Part shown: one piece after another, positions 48,758-59,830 of the stretch
Numbering within the stretch: position 1 is the first letter of the stretch
How the letters are laid out: each line of letters begins with the position of its first letter
NCBI GenBank assembly: GCA_024653205.1
Contig: JANLFO010000004.1
Coordinates: forward strand, 62,001 to 126,000
Direction: 5' to 3'
DNA length: 64,000 nucleotides
Origin: Clostridia bacterium
GTDB taxonomy: Bacteria; Bacillota; DSM-521; Neomoorellales; SLTJ01
Translations under genes and position numbers: made by a program
Notes under the pieces: generated by a model
The model's database searches: none
What the model saw: the letters and a program-made list of their open reading frames with translations, nothing else
Told to the model about the DNA's origin: nothing

Positions 48758-50299
48758 ATGAGCGACCGGACACCAAGACCGGTGGTGCTGGTGGTGCTGG
48801 ACGGCTGGGGCTTGCGGGAGGCAAGGGAAGGGAACGCCGTGGCGCAGGCCCGATTGCCCGTCTACCGGAGCCTGCTCCGGACCCGGCCCTGGACGAAGCT
48901 CCTGGCCGCCGGAGAGGCGGTGGGCCTGCCTGCCGGGCAGATGGGCAACTCCGAGGTGGGCCATCTTAACCTGGGCGCCGGCCGCATCGTCTACCAGGAA
49001 CTCACCCGCATCAGCCGGGCCATTGCCGACGGCTCCCTGTTTTTAAACCCGGTGCTGGTGGAGGCGGTAGAGAAGGCCAAGAACGGGGCGCTGCACCTGA
49101 TGGGTCTGGTCTCCGACGGGGGAGTGCACAGCCACCTGGAGCACGTCTACGGCCTGCTGGAGCTGGCCCGCCGGCACGGACTGACCCGGGTCTTTCTGCA
49201 CGCCTTTCTGGACGGCCGGGACACTCCTCCCGCCAGCGCCCTGACCTACCTGGAGCAACTGGAGGGCAAGTGCCGCGAATTGGGCGTGGGCCGTCTGGCC
49301 ACGGTGATGGGGCGTTACTACGCCATGGACCGGGATAAGCGCTGGGACCGCACCGAGCGGGCCTACCGCGCCCTGGTGCGCGGAGAAGGAGAGCGGGCCC
49401 GCCGCTTCCGCCCGGCGGTGGAAGAGGCCTACCGCCGGGGCACCACCGACGAGTTCGTTCCCCCGATAGTGCTGGAGGAGGAGGACGGCCGGCCGGTGGG
49501 CAGCGTCCGTTCGGGGGACGCGATAATCTTCTTCAATTTCCGGGCCGACCGCGCGCGTCAGCTCACCCGCGCCTTCGTCGATGAGGAGTTTGCCGGCTTT
49601 GACCGGGGCCCGCACCGTCCTGAGGTACATTTCGTGTGCCTCACCCAGTACGACGTCACCATCCCGGCGCCGGTGGCCTTCCCGCCCGAAACCCCGCGCC
49701 AAACCCTGGGCGAGGTGCTGGCCGCCCACGGCAGGCGGCAGCTGCGCATCGCCGAAACCGAAAAGTACGCCCACGTTACCTTCTTTTTTAACGGCGGGGT
49801 GGAGGAACCCAACCCCGGAGAGGACCGCCTGCTCATACCTTCGCCCAAGGTGCCCACCTACGACCTGAAGCCGGAGATGAGCGCCTACGAGGTCACGGCG
49901 GCGGTAGAGGAAAAGATCCGCCAGGACTTATACGATGTGATCATTATGAACTACGCCAACCCGGACATGGTGGGGCACACGGGAGTGATGGAGGCCACGG
50001 TTCGCGCCCTGGAGGCGGTGGATACCTGCCTGGGGCGGGTGCTGGCGGCGGTAGAAGCCCGGGGCGGGGTGGCGCTGGTCACCGGCGATCACGGCAACGC
50101 CGAGATGATGCTGGAGGAAGACGGCAGCCCCCACACCGCCCACACCACCAACCCGGTGCCCCTGGTGCTGGTGGGGAAGAGGTGCCGGGCGGCGCTGCGC
50201 ACGGGGATTCTGGCGGACGTCGCCCCCACCATGCTCGAGATCCTGGGACTACCCAAGCCGCCGGAGATGACCGGCGAATCCTTACTGAAGCTCGGCTGA
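48758..50299 (+). CDS. gpmI: 2,3-bisphosphoglycerate-independent phosphoglycerate mutase
   Basis: 513 residues, ATG 48758, 27 bases after tpiA with GAAGAGGTAAG upstream. Metal and phosphoserine features are VLDGWGLREA with the first Asp, NSEVGHLNLGAGRIVYQE with the phosphorylated Ser, and VTGDHGNAEMM near the C-terminus. It interconverts 3- and 2-phosphoglycerate in an Mn-dependent manner, as is usual in Gram-positives. Confidence 0.98.
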   Translation: MSDRTPRPVVLVVLDGWGLREAREGNAVAQARLPVYRSLLRTRPWTKLLAAGEAVGLPAGQMGNSEVGHLNLGAGRIVYQELTRISRAIADGSLFLNPVLVEAVEKAKNGALHLMGLVSDGGVHSHLEHVYGLLELARRHGLTRVFLHAFLDGRDTPPASALTYLEQLEGKCRELGVGRLATVMGRYYAMDRDKRWDRTERAYRALVRGEGERARRFRPAVEEAYRRGTTDEFVPPIVLEEEDGRPVGSVRSGDAIIFFNFRADRARQLTRAFVDEEFAGFDRGPHRPEVHFVCLTQYDVTIPAPVAFPPETPRQTLGEVLAAHGRRQLRIAETEKYAHVTFFFNGGVEEPNPGEDRLLIPSPKVPTYDLKPEMSAYEVTAAVEEKIRQDLYDVIIMNYANPDMVGHTGVMEATVRALEAVDTCLGRVLAAVEARGGVALVTGDHGNAEMMLEEDGSPHTAHTTNPVPLVLVGKRCRAALRTGILADVAPTMLEILGLPKPPEMTGESLLKLG

Positions 50300-50308
50300 G
50301 GAGGTTAG

Positions 50309-51598
<1,290 letters not shown>

Positions 51599-51679
51599 GG
51601 CCGGGGCCGCTGCTAAGAGCAACATCGCCGCAACCCTACACAACCACAAAAGTCGAGTCAGGAGGTGGCGGTAGTACCA

Positions 51680-53881
51680 ATGTCTGGGATTGTCTGGGTG
51701 GTCGCAGTAGGATGCGCTGTGGGCATAGTCTTCGCGCTGGGCCTGATAAGCTATATCCTGCGGGCCGACGCCGGAACACCGGCAATGCAGGACGTGAATT
51801 CCAGGATTGCAGAGGGTGCCTGGGCGTTCATCCGCCGGCAGTACTCCACCATCGGCATAACTGCCGTAGTCGTAGCGGTGATAATCGGGTTCTTGCTCGG
51901 CAAGCTGAGCAGCCCGGTAGAGCTGGAAAGGCTGGGTGTTTCCGCCTTCGGCATGGGCTGGAGAACGGCCTTGGCCTTCCTGGTCGGCGGTCTCTGCTCC
52001 TGCGTCTCCGGTATAGTGGGCATGTGGACCGCGGTGAAATCGAACGTGCGCTGCGCTGCGGCTTCGCATCGCGGCCTGAACCAGGCTATTAAGGTAGCGC
52101 TGCGAGGAGGAGCGGTTTCCGGATTCTTCATCGTTACTCTGAGCTTGCTAGGGGTAACGGTAATGTTTTACGCCTACGGGGGAGCGGCGCACCCGGAGAT
52201 TGCCCCCCACCTTATCGTGGCCTTCGGCTTTGGTGCCAGCATGGTGGCCCTCTTCGCCCAGCTCGGCGGCGGTATCTATACCAAAGCTGCCGACATGGGG
52301 GCCGACCTGGCGGGCAAAGTTGAGGCCGGGATCCCCGAAGACGACCCCCGGAATGCGGCGGTTATCGCCGACCAGGTCGGCGACAATGTGGGCGACTGTG
52401 CCGGCCGCGGGGCCGACCTGTTCGAATCCACGGCGGCCGAGAACGTCGGTGCCATGATAATCGGTACGGCCCTGTACCTTGGCTCTTTGAAGGCCGGAGT
52501 GGCGCCCGATCTTGCCATCGGCTGGGTGCTCTTCCCGCTCGTTCTTCGTGCCTGCGGTATAATCGCCAGCATGATCGGGGTGCTGGCGGTGCAGAGCCGC
52601 AAGCAAGAAGAAAACCCCATGGCTGCCCTGAACCGCGGCTACTATGTGGCGCTGGTCCTGTGCGCCCTGGCTACGGTCGTGGTCTCCAAGGTAATCTTTG
52701 CCCCGCTGTGCCCGGGCTGGGCCTGGCTGATGCTGGCCGGTTTGATCGGGATTATAGCCAGCATACTGGTGGTCTATATTACGCAGTACTACACGGAGGG
52801 GCGGTATAAGCCGACGAAGAGCATTGCCGAGGCCTGCCGCACCGGGCCGGCGACGACCATCGTCACGGGCATGTCCGTCGGCTTCGAAACCGCCATGCCC
52901 ACGACCCTGATAATCTGCATTGCGCTGGGCCTCACCTACTGGTTTGGCGTCCTTGCCGGACTGGATCTTCCCTGGTGGATAAGCGGCGCCTACGGCACCG
53001 CGGTCGCCACCATGGGCATGCTCATGACCTGTCCCTACATTCTCGCCGAGGACACCTTCGGCCCCATAACCGACAACGCCAACGGCATCAACGAGTTCAC
53101 CAAGGCCGGCGAGCACATAAGAAGGGTTACCGACCACCTCGATGCCGCAGGCAACACCACCAAGGCTATCACCAAGGGATACGCCATGGTATCCGCAGGA
53201 CTGGCCGGTTTCCTGCTCTTCCAGGCCTACTTCGACCGGGTCCTGCTCTTCCAGGGCAAGGAAGGGGAATTATTCAACGTAAACCTGGTCATCCCCGAGG
53301 TTCTGATCGGTGCCGTGGTGGCCATAATGATGGTCTTCCTGTTCAGCGCCTGGTCCATGCGCTCGGTGAGCGGCGCGGCCGGCAAGATTATCGAGGAGGT
53401 ACGCCGCCAGATTAAGGCCGACCCCGGGATCATGGCCGGCACCTCCCGTCCGGACTACGCCAGAGCCGTCGACATCACCACCCGGGCAGCATTGAGGGGA
53501 ATGATCGCTCCGGGCTTGCTCCCGGTGCTGCTGCCCGTGGCCATCGGTGTCATCTTTGCCCAGCTCAAGATCAGCGGCTTCAACGCTCCGGCGGCGGTCG
53601 GCTCGTTCCTGATGGTAGGGACGTTTTCCTCCATCCTCCTGGCCTCCTTCATGAACAACGGGGGCGGCGCCTGGGACAACGCCAAGAAATTCATCGAGGA
53701 CGGCCAGCTCAGCGACGAAGCAGGGAACGTCCTGGGCAAGGGCTCATTTGCGCACGCGGCCGGTGTCGTCGGCGACACGGTGGGCGATCCGCTAAAAGAT
53801 ACGGTGGGGCCCTCGCTGCACATCGTTGCCAAGCTCATAGCGACGGTAACACTTGTGCTCTGCCCTCTGTGGATTCTTTAG
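51680..53881 (+). CDS. hppA: Membrane-bound proton-translocating pyrophosphatase, K+-independent type
   Basis: 733 residues from ATG 51680; GTG 51665 is in frame but overlaps the AGGAGGTGG site. Integral membrane protein with about 16 helices. Catalytic loops are DMGADLAGKVEAGIPEDDPR and DQVGDNVGDCAGRGADLFES, then DTVGDPLKDTVGPSLH near the end. At the K+ determinant it reads GNTTKA, with Lys, which marks the K+-independent H+-pumping class. It couples pyrophosphate hydrolysis or synthesis to a proton gradient. Its place 81 bases after eno links pyrophosphate energy with the glycolytic operon. Confidence 0.96.
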   Translation: MSGIVWVVAVGCAVGIVFALGLISYILRADAGTPAMQDVNSRIAEGAWAFIRRQYSTIGITAVVVAVIIGFLLGKLSSPVELERLGVSAFGMGWRTALAFLVGGLCSCVSGIVGMWTAVKSNVRCAAASHRGLNQAIKVALRGGAVSGFFIVTLSLLGVTVMFYAYGGAAHPEIAPHLIVAFGFGASMVALFAQLGGGIYTKAADMGADLAGKVEAGIPEDDPRNAAVIADQVGDNVGDCAGRGADLFESTAAENVGAMIIGTALYLGSLKAGVAPDLAIGWVLFPLVLRACGIIASMIGVLAVQSRKQEENPMAALNRGYYVALVLCALATVVVSKVIFAPLCPGWAWLMLAGLIGIIASILVVYITQYYTEGRYKPTKSIAEACRTGPATTIVTGMSVGFETAMPTTLIICIALGLTYWFGVLAGLDLPWWISGAYGTAVATMGMLMTCPYILAEDTFGPITDNANGINEFTKAGEHIRRVTDHLDAAGNTTKAITKGYAMVSAGLAGFLLFQAYFDRVLLFQGKEGELFNVNLVIPEVLIGAVVAIMMVFLFSAWSMRSVSGAAGKIIEEVRRQIKADPGIMAGTSRPDYARAVDITTRAALRGMIAPGLLPVLLPVAIGVIFAQLKISGFNAPAAVGSFLMVGTFSSILLASFMNNGGGAWDNAKKFIEDGQLSDEAGNVLGKGSFAHAAGVVGDTVGDPLKDTVGPSLHIVAKLIATVTLVLCPLWIL

Positions 53882-53882
53882 T

Positions 53883-53918
53883 CGAGCCTGTCGGCGCAGT
53901 TGCGCCGGTACCGGCTCG
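53883..53918 (+). terminator. Nested hairpin after hppA
   Basis: CGAGCC (53883-53888) pairs with GGCTCG (53913-53918), enclosing CGGCGCA-GT-TGCGCCG. A modest T-rich tail (CCGTTTGTCTGG) follows. A second small hairpin, CCTGAC-CGATC-GTCAGG, lies at about 53972-53988. Confidence 0.55.
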
Positions 53919-54050
53919 GCCGTTTGTCTGGAGTTGAGATACCCTGGCTCGTGATTCCTTAGGCCCTGTGGCCTGACCGATCGTCAGGGCGGCCCCGGCC
54001 TCTCGCGGTAGAGCTGGCTGCGGGCCGCCCTGCCTTCCGGCGGCCGGGTA

Positions 54051-54059
54051 TGCTATAAT
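54051..54059 (+). promoter_or_regulatory. Extended -10 promoter for secG
   Basis: TGCTATAAT at 54051-54059 is a perfect extended -10. The -35 position (TGCCTT, 54031-54036) is weak, as is usual for extended -10 promoters. It would start transcription about 30 bases before the secG GTG. Confidence 0.65.
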
Positions 54060-54095
54060 AGGAAACGGTCCAGTCCTGGGAACGGGGGTTGAGAA

Positions 54096-54320
54096 GTGTA
54101 TACCCTATTGATGGTGCTGCATGTGGTGATAAGCCTGGTGCTGATCACCGTGGTGATCCTCCAGTCGGGGCGCAGCTACGGCCTCTCCGGGGCCATAGCC
54201 GGCGGTGCCCAGGCTTTCTTCGGCAAGAAGAAAGGCCTGGACGACTTTCTCGCAGGAGTGACCCGCTATCTGGCCGTCGGCTTCTTTGCTACCTCGCTGT
54301 TGTTGAGCATCTTCTTCTGA
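54096..54320 (+). CDS. secG: Preprotein translocase subunit SecG
   Basis: 74 residues from GTG 54096. Two membrane segments (LLMVLHVVISLVLITVVILQ and AVGFFATSLLLSIF) flank GGAQAFFGKKKGLDDFL, the cytoplasmic loop characteristic of SecG. It assists SecYE during protein export. Followed by a thioesterase, rnr and smpB; secG-rnr-smpB-ssrA is a conserved Gram-positive neighbourhood. Confidence 0.95.
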   Translation: MYTLLMVLHVVISLVLITVVILQSGRSYGLSGAIAGGAQAFFGKKKGLDDFLAGVTRYLAVGFFATSLLLSIFF

Positions 54321-54403
54321 TCTCCGGAGAGAAGGCAGCAGGCTCCTAGGCCTCCTGCCCTGCGGTTATGACGGGTCACCGAACCTGCGGGGGAGGATGA
54401 AGG

Positions 54404-54796
54404 ATGGGCGACGTCGGTTGCTTTGCCTGCGGCCCGAACAACCCGGTGGGCCTCAGGCTGAGTTTCGAAATGGACGGCGATCGGTGCACCACCACCTTTG
54501 TCCCCCAGGAAGTGCACCAGAGTTTTTCGGGCGTGTTCCACGGGGGTCTGATCGCGGCCATATTGGACGAGGTTATGGGGCAGCACCTGCAGCTCCTGGG
54601 CTTTCGCACCCTTACCGGCCGGCTCTCGGTACGCTTTCGCCGGCCCATATCCGTGGGGCAGGCGGTGCGCTTTACCAGCCGCCTGATCCGGCGCCGGCAG
54701 CGCCTTTTTCAGATGGAGGCCTGGGCGGAGCTCCCGGGCGGGGAGGTGGCCGCCGAGGCCACGGCCGAGATGATGCTGCAGAACGGAGTGAAATGA
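54404..54796 (+). CDS. PaaI-type hotdog thioesterase
   Basis: 130 residues from ATG 54404 with GGGGGAGGA upstream. The hotdog signature HQSFSGVFHGGLIAAILDEV (near residues 43-62) has the catalytic-region Gly-Gly and Asp. N-terminal CFACGPNNPVGL is typical of a subgroup with a Cys pair. It hydrolyses an acyl-CoA of unknown kind. It is inserted between secG and rnr. Confidence 0.87.
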   Translation: MGDVGCFACGPNNPVGLRLSFEMDGDRCTTTFVPQEVHQSFSGVFHGGLIAAILDEVMGQHLQLLGFRTLTGRLSVRFRRPISVGQAVRFTSRLIRRRQRLFQMEAWAELPGGEVAAEATAEMMLQNGVK

Positions 54797-54803
54797 CACG
54801 TCG

Positions 54804-56909
54804 GTGTTGAACAGACAGGACTTGTTGAGTTTCCTGGAAGAGAAGGCGGAGGGGCCGCTGGGGGTAGAAGAACTGGCGGCCCGTCTGTGCGTAAAGGACC
54901 TCCCCGCGCTCTTAAACCTCCTGCGCGAGCTGGAGGAGGAGGGCCGGGTGGTGGTTACCCGTCGGCACGGTTACGCCGCGCCCCGGAAGGTGGGCCTGGT
55001 TGTGGGCCGGGTGCAGGCCCATCCCCGGGGGTTCGCCTTCGTGGTTCCGGAGGCCGAGGACGAGGAAGTATTCGTCTTGAGCGGAGACCTCAGGGGCGCG
55101 CTGCACGGCGACCGGGTAATGGTGCGCATCGTGGAGCGCCGGGCCGCCGGAGCGCACCCGCAGGGGGTGGTGGTGCGGGTCCTGGAGCGGGCTAACCGAC
55201 GGCTTCTGGGCACGGTGGTGGAGAAGAAGCGGCGCTACGCCCGGGTGCGGCCGGACGAAAAGCGCCTGGTGGAGCCGGTGCTGGTTCCGGCGGAAAACCT
55301 GGGAAAGGCTCGGCTGCAGGACAAGGTTCTGGTGGAGGTGACCCGGTGGCCGGACGGGCACCGGGGCCTGGAAGGCCGGGTGGTGGAGGTCATCGGCCCG
55401 GCGGCCGATCCGGCGACCGCCGTACGGGCCCTTATCCGCGCCTACGACCTGCCGGAGGAATTCGGGCGCCGCGCCCGAAAGGAGGCCGCGGCGGTCCCCC
55501 GGGCCGTACTGCCGGAGGACCTGGCCGGCCGGCTCGACCTGCGCTCCTGGCGAACCGTGACCATCGACGGCGCCGACGCCAGGGACCTGGACGACGCGGT
55601 TTCCCTCTCGCTCACTCCCAATGGTAACTACCTCCTGGGGGTACACATCGCCGACGTGGCCCGCTACGTGCCGCCGGGAAGCGCCCTGGACCGGGAGGCC
55701 AGAAAGCGGGGCACCAGCGTCTACCTGCCCGACCGGGTGCTGCCCATGCTGCCGCGCGAGCTTTCCAACGGCATCTGCAGCCTCAACGCCGGGGCGGACC
55801 GGCTGGCGGTTTCGGTGCTCATGGAGCTCGACCGGGAGGGCCGGCTGGTCAAGTACGATTTGGCCCGCTCCGTCATCCGGGTGGCCCGGCGCCTCACCTA
55901 CGAAGAGGTGCAGGGGCTGCTGGACGGAGCCGGGGAGCGGGAACGCCGGGAGTACGGGGCACTGCTGCGCGACCTGGAGCTCATGGCCGAGCTGGCCCTG
56001 GCCCTGCGGGCGGAGCGAATAAAGCAGGGCGCCCTGGACTTCGACCTCCCCGAGGTGAAGGTGGAACTGGACGACCGGGGCCGGGCGGTGAGGCTGGTAA
56101 GAGTGCGGCGCACCCTGGCCCACCAGATAATCGAGGAGTTCATGATCCGGGCCAACCGGGTGGTGGCCGAGCACCTGCACTGGCTGGAGGCGCCTTTACT
56201 CTACCGGGTGCACGAGAAACCCTCGGCCCAGGCAATAACCGAACTCAACCAGGTTCTGGCCCCGCTGGGGTACCGCGTGCGGTGGCACCCGGAGATGGAG
56301 CCCCGGCAGGTGCAGCGGCTGCTGGAGCAGGTGGCGGGCCGGCCGGAGGAGCGGCTGGTGCACAGCCTGGTGCTGCGGGCCATGCAGCACGCCCGCTACT
56401 GCCCCCGGCCCTTGGGCCACTTCGGCCTGGCCACCGGGCTCTACTGCCACTTCACCTCTCCCATACGCCGCTACCCGGACCTGACGGTGCACCGGGTGCT
56501 GGCCCGCTGCCTTGACGGCGGCCTCTCCCTCCAGGAGAGGGAGGCTTTGGCAGCGCGGCTGGAGCGGGAAGGCGAGCACGCCTCCGCCCGGGAGCGGGTG
56601 GCGGAGGAGGTGGAGCGCGCCGCGGTGGAAATGAAGAAGATAGAGTACATGCAGCAGTTCGTCGGGGAGGTTTTCCCCGGCGTGGTGGCCGGGGTCTGCT
56701 CCTTCGGTCTTTTTGTGGAGCTGGAGAATACCGTCCAGGGCCTGGTACACATCTCCACCCTGGACGACGACTACTACGAATTCGTGCCCGAGCGGCTGTG
56801 GCTGGTAGGCCGCCGCACCCGCCGCACCTACCGGATGGGCCAGCCGGTGCGGGTGCGGGTGGTGCGAGTAGACGCGTATGCGCGGCAGGTGGACATGGAG
56901 CTGGTCTAG
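54804..56909 (+). CDS. rnr: Ribonuclease R
   Basis: 701 residues from GTG 54804, seven bases after the thioesterase stop, with no strong ribosome-binding site, so probably coupled. Domains: N-terminal winged helix (residues 1-60), cold-shock domains, the RNB exonuclease core with DARDLDDAVSL (four-Asp metal site) and YCHFTSPIRRYPDL, and a C-terminal S1 domain (GVVAGVCSFGLFVELENTVQG). It degrades structured RNA 3'-5' and works with tmRNA/SmpB on non-stop mRNA. Confidence 0.96.
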   Translation: MLNRQDLLSFLEEKAEGPLGVEELAARLCVKDLPALLNLLRELEEEGRVVVTRRHGYAAPRKVGLVVGRVQAHPRGFAFVVPEAEDEEVFVLSGDLRGALHGDRVMVRIVERRAAGAHPQGVVVRVLERANRRLLGTVVEKKRRYARVRPDEKRLVEPVLVPAENLGKARLQDKVLVEVTRWPDGHRGLEGRVVEVIGPAADPATAVRALIRAYDLPEEFGRRARKEAAAVPRAVLPEDLAGRLDLRSWRTVTIDGADARDLDDAVSLSLTPNGNYLLGVHIADVARYVPPGSALDREARKRGTSVYLPDRVLPMLPRELSNGICSLNAGADRLAVSVLMELDREGRLVKYDLARSVIRVARRLTYEEVQGLLDGAGERERREYGALLRDLELMAELALALRAERIKQGALDFDLPEVKVELDDRGRAVRLVRVRRTLAHQIIEEFMIRANRVVAEHLHWLEAPLLYRVHEKPSAQAITELNQVLAPLGYRVRWHPEMEPRQVQRLLEQVAGRPEERLVHSLVLRAMQHARYCPRPLGHFGLATGLYCHFTSPIRRYPDLTVHRVLARCLDGGLSLQEREALAARLEREGEHASARERVAEEVERAAVEMKKIEYMQQFVGEVFPGVVAGVCSFGLFVELENTVQGLVHISTLDDDYYEFVPERLWLVGRRTRRTYRMGQPVRVRVVRVDAYARQVDMELV

Positions 56910-56936
56910 GCCGGAGCTGCCGGAAGGGGGAGGACG

Positions 56937-57398
56937 GTGCCGGAACGCGTCCGGGTGGTGGCGGAGAACCGCCGCGCCCGCCACGAGTATTTCATAGAGG
57001 AAACCCTGGAGGCCGGCATAGCCCTGACCGGCACGGAGGTGAAGTCCCTGCGCCTGGGCCGGGCCAGCCTCCAGGACAGCTTCGCCCGGGTGGAGAGCGG
57101 CGAGGTACTGCTCTACAACCTGCACATCAGCCCTTACGAAAAGGGCAACCGCTTCAACCACGACCCCAAGCGGGTCCGGCGGCTCCTGCTGCACAAGGCG
57201 GAGATAAGGCGTCTGATCGGCAAGACCCGCCAGCGCGGCTACACCCTCATCCCCCTCAGGCTCTACTTCAACTCCCGGGGCCTGGCCAAGGTAGAGCTGG
57301 CCCTGGCCAAGGGCAAGAAGCTGCACGACCGGCGGGAGGACATCGCCCGCCGCGAGGCCGAGCGACAGATTCAGCAAAGCCTCAGGCGGCGGCGCTAG
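56937..57398 (+). CDS. smpB: SsrA-binding protein SmpB
   Basis: 153 residues from GTG 56937, GGGGGAGGA four bases upstream. Family features: [50 protein letters not shown] and the basic tail [17 protein letters not shown] that enters the ribosomal mRNA channel. It binds the tRNA-like part of tmRNA encoded at 59831. Confidence 0.97.
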   Translation: MPERVRVVAENRRARHEYFIEETLEAGIALTGTEVKSLRLGRASLQDSFARVESGEVLLYNLHISPYEKGNRFNHDPKRVRRLLLHKAEIRRLIGKTRQRGYTLIPLRLYFNSRGLAKVELALAKGKKLHDRREDIARREAERQIQQSLRRRR

Positions 57399-57413
57399 TC
57401 CTCCCCGGTGCTG

Positions 57414-59513
57414 CTATTGCGCCAGTCGTATACGGGCGTCCAGCACCTTCAGCCCCTGCGGATAAACCACCACCGGGTTCAGGTCCATTTCCGCCAGGCA
57501 GGGATTGGCTGCGGCCAGTTGCCCCACCCGCCAGACCAGGTCGGCCAGGGCCTCGAGATCCGCCGGAGGCCGGCCCCGGTAACCGGCCAGCACTTTGCGC
57601 GCCCGGATCTTTTCCGGCAGGGCCCGCGCTTCCCGGCGGCTCAAAGGCGGCAGGGCAAAGACCACGTCTTCCAGAACCTCGGCGAATACCCCTCCCAGGC
57701 CGAACATCAGCACCCTCCCGAAGTGAGGATCGGTGGCGATTCCCACAATGACTTCGGTGCCCGGCGCCGCCATCTCCTGCACCGTGGCCCTGGCCTCGGG
57801 GTCCACCGTCCGGGCCCGCTCCATCACCCGGCGGAAAGCCTCGCGTACTGCTTCCGACGTGGCCAGGTTTAGCCGTACCCCGCCCAAGTCGGATTTATGG
57901 ATTATCTCGGGCGAAAGCACCTTCAGTACTACCGGGAAGCCGATTTCCCGGGCCGCGGCCACCGCCTCTTCTTCGTCGCTTGCCTCGCGCCAGGCGGGCA
58001 CGGGGACGCCCATCTCCGCCAGCAGGGCCTTGGCCTCGGTTTCCGTAAGCCATTCCTGGCGGGCAGCACGTTCGGCCAGGTCCGGCCTCAGCCACGGCCC
58101 CGGGTCGAAGGCCTCGGTTGCTTGCCCGGCAGCCTCCTTTGCCCGCTTGTACCGGTACAGCGCCGCCAGGCCCTGGCCGGCGGCCTTTCCGTCCGTATAT
58201 ACCGGCACCCCGCGCTCCTGCAGCCAGCGCCGCGCTTCCGCCACACCGGCCTGCGAAGAAACGTAGACCGCAGCAACGGGCTTCCCCTGCCGGTGGCGTA
58301 AAGCCGCCAGCTCGGTGTCCGGGTAGCGCCAGCAGCGGTTGTGGGTAAATACCGCCAGGAGGCTGCCCACGCCCTCGTCGGCCAGCAGGGTTTCCGCCAC
58401 CTTGCCGTAGGTGACGGCGTCAAAGCCTGCCCCGGGCAGGTCCAGGGGGTTCTTGATCACCGTAGGCGGATCGGCAATAAGTTCCTTGATTTTCTTTACC
58501 GTGCCCTCCTGCCAGGGCGGGACGTTGCACCCGCGTTGGGCCAGCTCGTCGAAAGCCACGATGGTGGGACCGGCGGTGTGGGTGAGTATTCCCACGCCCT
58601 CGGCGGGCGGCGGGGGGCACAGGGCCAGGGCCTTGCAGGCGGAGATCAACTCGTCCACGCCGTCCACGATAACTATGCCGGCCTGCTCCATGACGTCCCG
58701 GTACACCCGGTAGGAACCGGCCATGCTCCCGGTATGGGTCAGGGCGGCGAAGTTGACCGCCTGGGTCCGTCCGATCTTGTACAGCACGATTGGCTTCTCC
58801 CGCACCACTTCCCGGGCCAGGCGGGCTACCTGGGCGGCATCCTCCGCTCCCTCCATAAAAACCCCGATCACCCGCGTCTGGGGGTCCCAGGCCAGGTACT
58901 GGAGATAGTCGCTGAAGGCCAGGGTGCTGCGGTTGCCGCAGCCGATCCACTTGCTGAGCCCCAGCTCTTCGTCAAAGGCCCGGTAGATTAGGGTCAGTCC
59001 CACGCCCCCGCTCTGGCTCAGAATGGCTACCGAGCCGGCCTTGAGAGGCATGGGGTAGAAACTGGTGTTGAGACCCAGGGAGGGATTGAGGAAACCGAGG
59101 GTGTTCGGGCCGATAAGCATCAGGTTGCAATCCTCGGCCTTGCGGATGAGTTCCTCTTCCAGCTTCTCCCCCTCCGGCCCCATTTCCCGGAAGCCGCCGG
59201 CAATCGAGACGATCCCCTTTGCCCCCTGAGCCGCGCAGTCGGCCAGGACCTCCACGGTGGCGAACTGGTTGATGGCAATAATGGCCAGGTCAATGGGCTC
59301 GGGCAGGTCCCGGACCGAGGGATAGGTTTTGAGACCCAGCACGTGCTCCAGCCGGGGATGCACGGGATAGACGCGGCCGCGGTAACCGCCAAACAAGAGA
59401 GCCTCCACGATGTTATACCCTACCTTACCCGGCACCTCGCCGGCGCCCACCACGGCAATGCTCTGGGCGTTAAAGACTCGGTCGAGTTGATCCAGTTGCT
59501 CGGGAGAAAGCAA
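57414..59513 (-). CDS. ADP-forming acyl-CoA synthetase (acetate-CoA ligase type), fused alpha-beta
   Basis: 699 residues on the minus strand, starting at TTG 59513 with GGGAGG (plus-strand CCTCCC 59524-59529). The alpha part has the CoA-binding IAVVGAGEVPGKVGYNIVEA, LIGPNTLGFLNP, SQSGGVGLTL and the phosphorylated-His region LTHTGSMAGS; the C-terminal beta part is an ATP-grasp domain (PVVLKVLSPEIIHKSDLGGV). It makes ATP from acyl-CoA, ADP and phosphate, or runs in reverse. With the AORs it could convert acids to acyl-CoA or harvest energy from acyl-CoA. It interrupts the smpB-ssrA pair on the opposite strand. Confidence 0.93.
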   Translation of the reverse strand: MLSPEQLDQLDRVFNAQSIAVVGAGEVPGKVGYNIVEALLFGGYRGRVYPVHPRLEHVLGLKTYPSVRDLPEPIDLAIIAINQFATVEVLADCAAQGAKGIVSIAGGFREMGPEGEKLEEELIRKAEDCNLMLIGPNTLGFLNPSLGLNTSFYPMPLKAGSVAILSQSGGVGLTLIYRAFDEELGLSKWIGCGNRSTLAFSDYLQYLAWDPQTRVIGVFMEGAEDAAQVARLAREVVREKPIVLYKIGRTQAVNFAALTHTGSMAGSYRVYRDVMEQAGIVIVDGVDELISACKALALCPPPPAEGVGILTHTAGPTIVAFDELAQRGCNVPPWQEGTVKKIKELIADPPTVIKNPLDLPGAGFDAVTYGKVAETLLADEGVGSLLAVFTHNRCWRYPDTELAALRHRQGKPVAAVYVSSQAGVAEARRWLQERGVPVYTDGKAAGQGLAALYRYKRAKEAAGQATEAFDPGPWLRPDLAERAARQEWLTETEAKALLAEMGVPVPAWREASDEEEAVAAAREIGFPVVLKVLSPEIIHKSDLGGVRLNLATSEAVREAFRRVMERARTVDPEARATVQEMAAPGTEVIVGIATDPHFGRVLMFGLGGVFAEVLEDVVFALPPLSRREARALPEKIRARKVLAGYRGRPPADLEALADLVWRVGQLAAANPCLAEMDLNPVVVYPQGLKVLDARIRLAQ

Positions 59514-59630
59514 AGTTCATGCGCCTCCCAGAAGAGGTGGTGAGAATCAATCATTTCTCCCAGTGCCCTTGTCTACCTGCCGCCGGGCTCTAATTCGCTA
59601 AATTGAAAGTAGTTCGTCGGCCCCCGCAAA

Positions 59631-59779
59631 GAACCCGTCCATGGCGCCGGCGCGGCTTCGGCCGTCCAGAGGCCTGGCGCCCGCCTCCACGCTCGCTCTT
59701 ACCGAGTTCGGTGCCCGGCACGCTTTGGGTACTCGGAGAAATCAGGGCTGCCGGCACAAAGTGTGGATAACTCAGGGGG
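59631..59779 (-). repeat. Intergenic repeat family, copy H (inverted, upstream of tmRNA)
   Basis: The reverse complement begins CCTGAGTTATCCAC and continues to the core of copy C, including GGCGGGCGCCAGGCCTCTGG and GCCATGGACGGG. It ends about ten bases upstream of the tmRNA -35 box. The right part is missing. It fills the spacer 59514-59787 almost completely. Confidence 0.82.
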
Positions 59780-59787
59780 AGCGCGCG

Positions 59788-59815
59788 TTGACACCGGCCC
59801 CGGGCCTGGTATAAT
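59788..59815 (+). promoter_or_regulatory. Consensus sigma-A promoter of tmRNA
   Basis: TTGACA (59788-59793), 16 bases, TATAAT (59810-59815): both hexamers are perfect. The expected start is near 59822, a few bases before the mature 5' end. Confidence 0.9.
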
Positions 59816-59830
59816 AAAGGTGGCAGTCGA

